DNA from: an uncultured Eubacteriales bacterium | GTDB taxonomy: Bacteria > Bacillota > Clostridia > Oscillospirales > Oscillospiraceae | NCBI GenBank assembly: GCA_902477055.1 | Contig: CABSFY010000015.1 | Coordinates: 1-27,977, forward strand | Reading direction: 5' to 3' | DNA: 27,977 bases | Shown: positions 1 through 6,564 of the stretch, one piece after another | Numbering within the stretch: position 1 is the first letter of the stretch | Layout: every line of letters starts with the position of its first letter | Made by a program: the position numbers and the translations under genes | Notes under the pieces: model-generated | What the model saw: the letters and a program-made list of their open reading frames with translations, nothing else | Database searches by the model: none | Told to the model about the DNA's origin: nothing

Positions 1-182
1 CCGCCCCTACGGCGTGGAACGGGGGTTGGACGCGGGAACGATAGTGCCAGCGACGGCGGGATGAGGGCATCCCGCCCTACGAACGGAATTCGATAGTGCC
101 TGCAAGGGCCGATGTGGGCATCGGCCCCTACGCATAGAACGGGACTACCAACGGCGGCGGGCTAGGGGCAGCCCGCCCTACG
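1..182. repeat. Cluster of GC-rich hairpin repeats ending in CCCTACG
   Basis: Three complete hairpins stand in a row, each with 8-9 bp perfect arms: GGCGGGATG/CATCCCGCC (55-76), GGGCCGATG/CATCGGCCC (106-127) and GGCGGGCT/AGCCCGCC (156-177). Each is followed by (C)CCTACG, and a fourth partial copy (CCGCCCCTACGG) begins at base 1. The linkers are related: CGATAGTGCC occurs at 39-48 and 91-100, and GAACGG-like words follow three of the units. No coding potential is seen. Hairpins of this shape are common intergenic repeats in Oscillospiraceae, from general knowledge; their mobility and function are unknown to me. Confidence 0.8.
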
Positions 183-202
183 GTGGCTGGGGACGTTTGC
201 GT

Positions 203-242
203 AAAATAACAGCGCCTGCGAGTGTTGGCTTGCAGGCGCTGT
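203..242 (-). terminator. Intrinsic terminator of the small lipoprotein gene
   Basis: Arms ACAGCGCCTGC (209-219) and GCAGGCGCTGT (232-242) form a perfect 11-bp stem. Read on the minus strand the stem is followed by TTATTTTA. It lies just past the stop of the 260-637 gene. Confidence 0.8.
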
Positions 243-259
243 CTTGGATTGCGGTCCAA

Positions 260-637
260 TCAATATCTTGCTGCGTCGGGGATTTCGATATCGGCGGCTT
301 TGACCGCATAGGAATTCTCGGTCTTTTGGAGCGTGACGGAGAACTTCGAGGTGAAGGGGGCCACGTCGCCGGTGATGTACATTGCGCTGCCGTTGACGAC
401 GCCGGTCACGGTGACGGTGCCGTCGGCGTTGTTGGTTTCGCTCTCGGCGACGGGGGTGAAGTACTGAATGCAGCAGTGATTCTGGGACGCGTCGTCCAAA
501 TAGGCAAAGTAGTCATCCATCATTTCAACGACGAGGTCGCTTGCGGTAAGCTCCTTGGCCGTTTCCTTTGCGCCGCAGCCGGCAAGGCACAGCGCGAGTG
601 TCAGTGCGACAAGGGTCATGGCAATGATTTTTTTCAT
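260..637 (-). CDS. Small predicted lipoprotein of unknown function
   Basis: This 125-residue protein starts with a lipoprotein signal: a lysine pair, a hydrophobic stretch and the lipobox LAGC (residues 18-21), so it should be lipid-anchored on the outer face of the membrane. The mature part is short, acidic and without a family I recognise. It contains two adjacent cysteines (around residue 55) and a beta-rich C-terminal half, which might be an NTF2-like or DUF4878-like fold, but that is a guess. The start has an AAAGGA site at good spacing. The gene has its own promoter (671-699) and terminator (203-242), so it is probably monocistronic although it lies 53 bases behind the ABC exporter genes. 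Confidence 0.8.
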   Translation of the reverse strand: MKKIIAMTLVALTLALCLAGCGAKETAKELTASDLVVEMMDDYFAYLDDASQNHCCIQYFTPVAESETNNADGTVTVTGVVNGSAMYITGDVAPFTSKFSVTLQKTENSYAVKAADIEIPDAARY

Positions 638-670
638 GGGAAAATCGTCCTTTCTGTAGCTTTTGTTGGC

Positions 671-699
671 ATTGTAGCACAGGAAACGCGCTATGTCAA
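671..699 (-). promoter_or_regulatory. Sigma-A promoter of the small lipoprotein gene
   Basis: On the minus strand there is TTGACA (694-699), a 17-base spacer and TACAAT (671-676), with an extended TG one base before the -10. The -35 box overlaps the final codons of the upstream ABC gene, whose stop is at 691-693. Confidence 0.8.
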
Positions 700-2514
700 C
701 TCGGTCATGTTCGTATAAAGCTGGTAATACTTGCCCTTGTGGTCCAGCAGGGCCTGATGGTCGCCGCGCTCGATGACCCGGCCGTTTTCCAGCACCAAGA
801 TTGCATTGGCGTTGCGGACGGTGGACAGGCGGTGGGCGATGACGAACACCGTCCGGCCGTGCATCAGGCCGTCGAGGCCGCGCTCGATGAGCTTCTCCGT
901 GCGGGTATCGACGGAGGAGGTCGCCTCGTCCAAAATCAGCACCGGTGCCTCGCTGACCGCCGCCCGCGCAATGGCCAGAAGCTGGCGCTGTCCCTGTGAG
1001 AGATTTGCGCCGTCAGAATAGAGCAGGGTATCGTAGCCCTGCGGCAGATGGGAGATAAAATAGTGCGCGTTGGCGATCTTCGCGGCGCGGATGCACTCCT
1101 CGTCCGTCGCGTCGAGCTTGCCGTAGCGGATGTTCTCCATTACGGTGCCGGTGAACAGGTGCGTGTCCTGCAAAACGATACCGAGCGAGCGGCGCAGGTC
1201 GCTTTTGCGGATATCGCGCACGTCGATGCCGTCGTAGGTGATCTGTCCGGCCTGAATGTCATAGAAGCGGTTGATTAGATTTGTGATGGTCGTCTTGCCC
1301 GCGCCGGTCGAGCCGACGAAGGCGATCTTCTGGCCGGGCTTGGCGTACAGCGAGAGCTGCTTCAGCACCGGCTTTTCCGGCACGTAGGCAAAGTCCACGT
1401 CGTAGAACCGCACGTCGCCGCGCAGCGGGACACGTTCGCCGCCGGGCTTGATCCAGAAGTAGTCGCGGCCGTTCTGCTCCAGCGTGACCTTGCCCTCGTC
1501 CACCTCCGGCGGCATATCCAGCACGGCGAAGATGCGCTCCGCACCGGCCAGCGCCAGCATAATGGCGTTGAACTGCTCGGAAATCTGGCTCACGCGGTCG
1601 GCAAAGTTGCGAATGTAGTTCAAAAAAGCGATCAGCACGCCGCCCGCGCCGTCCTCATGCAGCCACAAAACACCCACCGCGCAGGTCAGCGCGTAGAAAA
1701 TGTGGGACAGGTTGTTGAGAATCGGGCCGACGATAGATGTTGCGGTCGTGGCGGTCGTGGAGGAGCGGCGATAGCGCTCATTGACCGGCTCGAAGTCCTC
1801 CATGACCTCTTTTTCGTGGGTAAAGACCTTGATGTCGCGCTGTCCGGCGATCATTTCTTCGAGGTAGCCGTTGACATCGGCGGCATTTTTCTGCTGCTCG
1901 CGGTAGCTGCGGCTGCTGATCTTCGTAATGGTGCGCACGACGGCGATGACGATGCCCGCCAGCGCCACCATGAGCGCAAAGAGCCGCAGCGAAAGCACCA
2001 GCATCATGGCGATCGTGCCGAGCAGGGACGTGACGGAGATGAGCATCTGCGTGATGGCGTGCTGTAGCAGCTCGTTTGTCGCCTCGATGTCGTTTGTGAA
2101 GTAGCTCATGAGGCTGCCGTTGGTGTTTTCGTCAAAATAGCGGATGGAAAGCTGCTGCATCTTGCCGAACAGCTCCGTGCGCAGCTTCTGCATGATGACT
2201 GCGCTGCATTCGAGCATCAGCCGGTTGAGCAGATAGTTCGTGACGGCGCTCAGCAGATACAGCGCCGCCAGGCCGATCAGCAGCGAGATGTACTTGGCGT
2301 AGGCCTCGCTCGGGGCGATCCCGCTGACCTCCAGCAGGTTCGTCAGCGGCTTCATGCAGTAGGCCGCCGCGATGGTCGCGCCCACATAGACCAGAATCGA
2401 CGCCACGGCGCAGATCAAAATCGGCTTGCAGTGCTTAAAATAGCGGAACAGGCGCATCAGACTGCCGAAGGGTGTCCGCGCCTTGCGATAGTTGCGAAGC
2501 TCTACTCTAGGCAT
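691..2514 (-). CDS. ABC exporter, catalytic-site subunit (permease fused to ATPase)
   Basis: This 607-residue half-transporter has an N-terminal six-helix ABC exporter membrane domain (about residues 25-320) and a C-terminal ATPase. Visible motifs are Walker A GSTGAGKTT, a Q-loop VLQDTHLF, the signature LSQGQRQ, Walker B LILDEATSSVD with the catalytic Glu present, and the H-loop VIAHR. An intact Walker B Glu with LSQGQ instead of LSGGQ is typical of the catalytic partner in heterodimeric exporters such as TM287/288 and BmrCD. The ATG at 2514 is preferred over a GTG six bases upstream because the GGAGG then sits nine bases away. It overlaps the end of the preceding ABC gene by eight bases, so the two are translationally coupled. 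The substrate is unknown; drugs or lipids are the usual ones. Confidence 0.93.
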   Translation of the reverse strand: MPRVELRNYRKARTPFGSLMRLFRYFKHCKPILICAVASILVYVGATIAAAYCMKPLTNLLEVSGIAPSEAYAKYISLLIGLAALYLLSAVTNYLLNRLMLECSAVIMQKLRTELFGKMQQLSIRYFDENTNGSLMSYFTNDIEATNELLQHAITQMLISVTSLLGTIAMMLVLSLRLFALMVALAGIVIAVVRTITKISSRSYREQQKNAADVNGYLEEMIAGQRDIKVFTHEKEVMEDFEPVNERYRRSSTTATTATSIVGPILNNLSHIFYALTCAVGVLWLHEDGAGGVLIAFLNYIRNFADRVSQISEQFNAIMLALAGAERIFAVLDMPPEVDEGKVTLEQNGRDYFWIKPGGERVPLRGDVRFYDVDFAYVPEKPVLKQLSLYAKPGQKIAFVGSTGAGKTTITNLINRFYDIQAGQITYDGIDVRDIRKSDLRRSLGIVLQDTHLFTGTVMENIRYGKLDATDEECIRAAKIANAHYFISHLPQGYDTLLYSDGANLSQGQRQLLAIARAAVSEAPVLILDEATSSVDTRTEKLIERGLDGLMHGRTVFVIAHRLSTVRNANAILVLENGRVIERGDHQALLDHKGKYYQLYTNMTELT

Positions 2515-4234
2515 TTGCACTCGCCTCCTGTCGCATCTGGCTGTCGTAAACGTCGCGGTAGATATGGCTGCGCTGCATCAGCTCGTCGTGCGTGCCGACA
2601 TCGGAGAGCTTCCCCTCGTCAAGCACCACGATGCGGTCGCAGGCCAGGATCGATGCGATACGCTGCGCAATGATGATTTTCGTCGTGCCGGGCAGGGCGG
2701 TTTTCATGCCCCGGCGGATATGCTCGTCGGTCGCCATGTCCACGGCGCTCGTCGAGTCGTCTAAGATGAGAATTTTCGGCTTTTTCACAATGGCGCGGGC
2801 GATGCGCAGGCGCTGCTTCTGGCCGCCGGAGAGGTTCGCGGCGTTTTGCTCGAGCAGCGTGTCATAGCCGTCGGGGAAGCGGTCGATGAATTCGTCCGCG
2901 CAGGAGATGGCACAGGCACGGCGCAGCTCCTCGTCGTCCGCGTTCGGGTCGCCCCAGCGCAGATTGTCGCGGATCGTACCGGAAAAGAGCGTGCCGTTTT
3001 GCAGCACCATGGAAACGCCGCTGCGCAGAGCCTCCAGCGTGTACTCGCGCACGTCCCGCCCGCCGACCCTGACCGTGCCGGAAAGCGTGTCGTAAAAGCG
3101 CGGGATGAGGTTTACGAGCGTCGATTTTCCCTCGCCCGTGCCGCCGATCACGCCGATTGTTTCACCGCTTTTGATGTGCAGGTCGATATGGCGCAGATTG
3201 AGCTTGTTCGGGTCCTTCGAGTAGCTGAAGCAAACGTCGTCGAAATCGACCGAGCCGTCGGCGACGGGCGCGTCGGACGGGCCGTCGGCAATGTCCACCG
3301 GCTCGTCAAAGACCTCATTGATGCGCCGCATGGACGCCTGCCCGCGCGAGAGCGACATGATGAGCCACGAGATCATCGTCAGCGAGGAAACGGCCTGCGT
3401 CGAGTACGACACCAGACTCACCAGCTCGCCCGTGAGCAGGCCCGTGGTGGAGAAAATGATCTCCCGCCCGCCGATGAGCAGCAGGACAATGGTACACGTC
3501 CACATGATGCCCATCTGAATCGGGCCGGTCAGCGTGAACAGCCGGCCGGAGGCAAGCTGCGCCCGCCGCAGGTCCTCCGTCGTTTCGCAGAAGCGGTCCG
3601 TTTCGTAGCCGCCGCGGACGTAAGCCTTGACGACGCGGCTGCTGACAAGGTTTTCCTGCACCGCGCGGTTCATCGCGTCGGTCTTGACCAGCATCTTACG
3701 GAAGCGCGGCTTGCCGATGCGCATTAAGATCAGCAGCACCGACAGCAGCACCGGAATGGCGATCAGGAAAATGACCGCCAGATGCGCCGAAACCGTAAAG
3801 GCCATCACCGTGGCCAGCACCAGCATGATCGGCGCACGCGTCATCGTGCGCAGGAGCTGATACATCGTCGTGCGCACGGCGGTCACGTCCGTCGTCGCGC
3901 GGGTGATGAGGCTGCTGGTCGAAAAGTGGTCGGTGTTGGCAAAGGAAAAGTCCTGAATCTTCCCCAGCAGCAGCGAACGCAGATTTTTCGCGAACCCTTG
4001 GCTGCAAATGGCCGAGCAGCGGGCGCTGAGCAGGCCGCACGCCATAGACAGACAAGCCACGCCCACCATGATTCCGCCGACGGTCAGCACGAAGCGGTCG
4101 CGGTCGGCGACCAGCGCGTCGGGAAACAGGGAGCGCAGCATAAAATTCTCCTCCCGATACAGACCGCCATCCACAATGACGGACATCAGCATCGGAATCA
4201 GGACCTCCAAGGCGACCTCCAACCAGCCAAACAC
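2507..4234 (-). CDS. ABC exporter, degenerate-site subunit; true start probably upstream at 4306
   Basis: This is the partner half-transporter: membrane domain followed by an ATPase with Walker A GGTGEGKST, Q-loop VLQNGTLF, signature LSGGQKQR, Walker B ILILDDSTSAVD and H-loop region IIIAQR. The catalytic Glu is Asp and the H-loop His is Gln, the pattern of the non-hydrolysing site in heterodimeric exporters. The coordinates use the first conventional start (GTG, 4234), but this begins inside the first membrane helix and has no ribosome binding site. The same frame continues upstream with family-like sequence (a KEKK-rich start, then RNYRGWTAAAA) to an ATC codon at 4306-4304 preceded by AAGGAAGG; an in-frame TAG lies three codons further up. 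The real product probably starts there (about 599 residues). It is first in the operon behind the 4439-4467 promoter. Confidence 0.9.
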   Translation of the reverse strand: MFGWLEVALEVLIPMLMSVIVDGGLYREENFMLRSLFPDALVADRDRFVLTVGGIMVGVACLSMACGLLSARCSAICSQGFAKNLRSLLLGKIQDFSFANTDHFSTSSLITRATTDVTAVRTTMYQLLRTMTRAPIMLVLATVMAFTVSAHLAVIFLIAIPVLLSVLLILMRIGKPRFRKMLVKTDAMNRAVQENLVSSRVVKAYVRGGYETDRFCETTEDLRRAQLASGRLFTLTGPIQMGIMWTCTIVLLLIGGREIIFSTTGLLTGELVSLVSYSTQAVSSLTMISWLIMSLSRGQASMRRINEVFDEPVDIADGPSDAPVADGSVDFDDVCFSYSKDPNKLNLRHIDLHIKSGETIGVIGGTGEGKSTLVNLIPRFYDTLSGTVRVGGRDVREYTLEALRSGVSMVLQNGTLFSGTIRDNLRWGDPNADDEELRRACAISCADEFIDRFPDGYDTLLEQNAANLSGGQKQRLRIARAIVKKPKILILDDSTSAVDMATDEHIRRGMKTALPGTTKIIIAQRIASILACDRIVVLDEGKLSDVGTHDELMQRSHIYRDVYDSQMRQEASANA

Positions 4235-4303
4235 CGCCGCCGCAGCCGTCCAGCCGCGATAATTCCGAAGGCACCTTCCGAAATGATGTTGCTTTTTCTC
4301 TTT

Positions 4304-4323
4304 GATGGTACTCTAGCCTTCCT
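4304..4323 (-). promoter_or_regulatory. Ribosome binding site in front of an ATC codon (probable start of the ABC gene)
   Basis: On the minus strand AAGGAAGG is followed ten bases later by ATC AAA GAG AAA AAG, in frame with the ABC transporter. No ATG, GTG or TTG exists in this frame between the TAG at 4315-4313 and the GTG at 4234. The Shine-Dalgarno sequence has no other in-frame partner, so initiation at ATC, or a single-base change or error from ATG, is the simplest reading. Confidence 0.55.
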
Positions 4324-4375
4324 TCTATTTCATATGGTATGAATTTTATTAAAGTACGCGGCAGTTGCAGTACAA

Positions 4376-4418
4376 GCGCCCGCCTACGGCAACGTCTGAA
4401 CTGCCTGCACGCGGGCGC
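4376..4418 (-). promoter_or_regulatory. Structured 5' leader of the ABC exporter operon
   Basis: The predicted transcript has about 125 untranslated bases. Within it GCGCCCGC and GCGGGCGC form a perfect 8-bp stem (4411-4418 with 4376-4383), and GGCA/TGCC can pair inside the loop. No T-run follows and no known riboswitch was recognised. Confidence 0.4.
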
Positions 4419-4438
4419 GGGTGAGTGCAACAAGGATA

Positions 4439-4467
4439 ATTATACTAAGAACTGATAGAATATGCAA
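4439..4467 (-). promoter_or_regulatory. Sigma-A promoter of the ABC exporter operon
   Basis: Minus strand: TTGCAT (4462-4467), 17 bases, TATAAT (4439-4444). The -35 box lies a few bases beyond the acetyltransferase stop codon. Confidence 0.8.
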
Positions 4468-4470
4468 GCC

Positions 4471-5022
4471 CTATTTTTCTTCTGCGGCCGGGCTGGGGAG
4501 AAGGGCGGGGAGGAAGCCCTTGATGTGCAGGCGCTCAGCCAGACGGAGGAAGGCGGCGGTGTTCAGCAGCGGTGTAGTGCTGAACAGCTCAAAGACCGCG
4601 CCACGGTATTCCAGCGCGTAGCCGCTCGGCGTGAAGCCGTTTTTGAGGTAAAACCGGCGGCGGCGAACTCGCTGCTCCGCGTTTTCCGCAGCGGGGTCGA
4701 GCGGCTCCAGATCGACCGTGCATTGCCGCCCCTGATACAGCTCGCGGTACAGCGCCAGTGCCTGACCGCCGTAGCCCTTTGCACGAAAGTCCTTCCCGAT
4801 GGCGAGGAAGAAAAGGTAAGCCGTCGCCTCGTCAGACGATACCGCCATAAAACCGACCGGCGTTTCGCCGTCGAGCAGAGCCAGCACGTCAAATTCGCCT
4901 CGCGCCTGCACCTCCAGCATTTCCGTGAGCGGCATATACTCGTCCGGCGGGAAGGCCTCGCGGTTGATTTTTTCAATTTGTTCCATCAGCGCGGCATCCG
5001 CGCCGAGTCGCTTTGCGTTCAT
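4471..5022 (-). CDS. GNAT-family N-acetyltransferase
   Basis: This 183-residue protein has a single GNAT fold. The acetyl-CoA pyrophosphate-binding segment is FRAKGYGGQAL (residues 79-89, the R/Q-x-x-G-x-G/A pattern), preceded by the beta-4 strand YLFFLAIG. The late motif RRRRFYLKNGFTPSG (119-133) is the usual 'FY.k.GF' region. It should transfer an acetyl group from acetyl-CoA to an amine, but the acceptor cannot be read from the sequence. An AGGAGA site precedes the ATG. The ATG overlaps the stop of the cation transporter gene (ATGA, four bases), so the two are co-translated. The stop is followed directly by the promoter of the next operon. Confidence 0.88.
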   Translation of the reverse strand: MNAKRLGADAALMEQIEKINREAFPPDEYMPLTEMLEVQARGEFDVLALLDGETPVGFMAVSSDEATAYLFFLAIGKDFRAKGYGGQALALYRELYQGRQCTVDLEPLDPAAENAEQRVRRRRFYLKNGFTPSGYALEYRGAVFELFSTTPLLNTAAFLRLAERLHIKGFLPALLPSPAAEEK

Positions 5023-6218
5023 CGTTGTTCTCCTGTTCTAGTGTGTGGGTCGTTGAACGCCTCGTCATCAAAAGTGACGATGGCGTAGTATTTTTTCGCG
5101 CCGGTTTGCAGCACTGCATCGATGTGCTGCTGAATTTCCGCGCGGGAAATCGCCGCATCATGCGGCACAACGACATCAAAGATCACGTTGCTGTGGCCGT
5201 TGCCACGCACCATGCGGAAATCGTGCAGCGTCAGCCGCGGGTCGAGCGCCGCGAGGGTGGCGGTCAACCGGTGACGAATCGTGTCCAGCTCCGGGTCGTC
5301 GGTCACGATGGGGTCGTAGTGAATCACCAGATCGATGTTCATGTCCTGCTTGACCTCGCGCTCGATGTCGTCGATGCACTCATGCGCCGCCAGCGGGTCG
5401 AGGCGGTAGTCCATCTCGGCATGGACGCTGGCAAAGCGGCGGCCGGGACCGTAATCGTGGACGATCAGGTCGTGGATGCCGAGAATTTTTTCATGACGCG
5501 TAATTTCGTGTGCCAAATGATGTACCAGCTCCTCGTCCGGTGCTTCGCCGAGCAGAGGATTGATGGTGTCGCGCGCGATGCCGATGCCCGACCAGAGGAT
5601 CAGCAGCGCAACGCCAAAGCCTATATAGCCGTCCACGCGCAGCCCCGTAAAGTGGCCGATCAGGCAGCCGAGCAGGACCGCCGCCGTGGAGATCGCGTCG
5701 TTGCGGCTGTCGGCAGCGGTGGCGGCGAGTGCGGCGGAATGGATGCGCTTGCCGAGCTTGGCGTTGAACAGCGCCATCCAGAGCTTGACACCGACGGAAA
5801 CTGCCAGCACGATCACGATCAGAATCGAAAATTCGACCGGCTCCGGCTGCAGGATCTTGCGGAACGAGCTGAGGGCCAGCTCCGCGCCGATGATGAGAAT
5901 GAGCGCCGCGACCACAAGACCGGAAAAATATTCATACCGGCTGTGGCCGTAGGGGTGCTTGTCGTCGGCGGGCTTCGCCGCCAGCTTGAAGCCGAGCAGC
6001 GTTACGATGGAGCCGGACGCGTCGGAAAGGTTGTTCACTGCGTCGGCGGTGATGGAAACGCTGCCGCTGAGCGTGCCGACGAGCAGCTTTCCTGCAAACA
6101 GCAGCAGATTGCACACAATGCCCACCAGCCCCGCTAACCGCCCATAGGCCTCGCGGGTTTTTGGCGCATCGGTATTCTGATAGTCGCGAACAAACAGCCG
6201 CAGCAAAAGCGCAGTCAT
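5019..6218 (-). CDS. Cation diffusion facilitator, probably a Mn2+ exporter (MntE-like)
   Basis: This 399-residue protein has a CDF membrane domain with six helices and a cytoplasmic tail with two ferredoxin-like parts. Zn-transporting relatives carry HxxxD in helices 2 and 5. Here helix 2 reads DAVNNLSD (Asn62, Asp66) and helix 5 reads ADSRNDAIST (Asp170, Asp174). This N..D/D..D pattern matches bacterial Mn2+ CDF proteins such as pneumococcal MntE, so I infer manganese efflux by proton antiport. The tail is long for the family and contains a second domain (about residues 300-390). The ATG at 6218 is chosen because GGGAGG lies seven bases upstream; two earlier in-frame starts lack a site. The gene overlaps the acetyltransferase gene by four bases, and a terminator-like hairpin sits immediately upstream. 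Confidence 0.85.
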   Translation of the reverse strand: MTALLLRLFVRDYQNTDAPKTREAYGRLAGLVGIVCNLLLFAGKLLVGTLSGSVSITADAVNNLSDASGSIVTLLGFKLAAKPADDKHPYGHSRYEYFSGLVVAALILIIGAELALSSFRKILQPEPVEFSILIVIVLAVSVGVKLWMALFNAKLGKRIHSAALAATAADSRNDAISTAAVLLGCLIGHFTGLRVDGYIGFGVALLILWSGIGIARDTINPLLGEAPDEELVHHLAHEITRHEKILGIHDLIVHDYGPGRRFASVHAEMDYRLDPLAAHECIDDIEREVKQDMNIDLVIHYDPIVTDDPELDTIRHRLTATLAALDPRLTLHDFRMVRGNGHSNVIFDVVVPHDAAISRAEIQQHIDAVLQTGAKKYYAIVTFDDEAFNDPHTRTGEQR

Positions 6219-6232
6219 GCTTCTGCCTCCCA

Positions 6233-6264
6233 TAGAAAAAAATAAAAGTCCGCCCACCGGGCGG
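6233..6264 (-). terminator. Terminator or attenuator just upstream of the CDF gene
   Basis: Minus strand: stem CCGCCC/GGGCGG (6259-6264 with 6250-6255) followed by ACTTTTATTTTTTT. The T-run ends only about six bases before the CDF ribosome binding site. It either stops read-through from the palindrome-rich segment or works as a leader attenuator of the CDF-GNAT operon. Confidence 0.7.
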
Positions 6265-6277
6265 GGCGTTCGTCAAG

Positions 6278-6538
6278 GACGCAGGCGGGCTTCCCCAAGC
6301 CCGCCTTGCGCCAGCTTGTCAAAAAAGTCCTCATGGACTTTTCCGACAAGCTGCTTTCAAAATTGCAAAATAAGAATAAGTAAGATTATTTTGCAATTTT
6401 GTCCGCTGCGGCGGGATGATGGAACGTGAAAGGAAACCCTGACGGTTCCCTTTCACACTTTTCCTCCCTCCGAAACCTTTTGTCGGGCAGTTCTTTGACA
6501 GTCTGACGCGGGCGGGCTTTCCCAAGCCCGCCTTGCGC
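6278..6538. repeat. Palindrome cassette bounded by 34-base direct repeats
   Basis: Two 34-base copies (6278-6311 and 6505-6538) differ at two positions; each is a GGCGGGCTT..AAGCCCGCC hairpin ending in TTGCGC. Between them lie three more stem-loops: 6312-6353 (19-bp arms, two mismatches), 6358-6401 (16-bp perfect arms, 12-base loop) and 6426-6456 (13-bp arms, one mismatch). No coding sequence is supported in this 346-base gap. It resembles a MITE-like or composite intergenic repeat element. Confidence 0.7.
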
Positions 6539-6564
6539 ATTCTATGTAAGCCGGTGCGATCGGG

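Noticed and set aside
1..182. CRISPR array
   Set aside because: The repeated units differ in their stems, the linkers are themselves related, and no cas genes are present.
5013..6137. A 374-codon plus-strand frame opposite the CDF gene
   Set aside because: Antisense shadow; no ribosome site and low-complexity Arg/Asp/Val composition.
6233..6540. NiCo (czcD) or Mn (yybP-ykoY) riboswitch upstream of the CDF gene
   Set aside because: I could not find the conserved junction sequences of either class; the region is made of simple palindromes.
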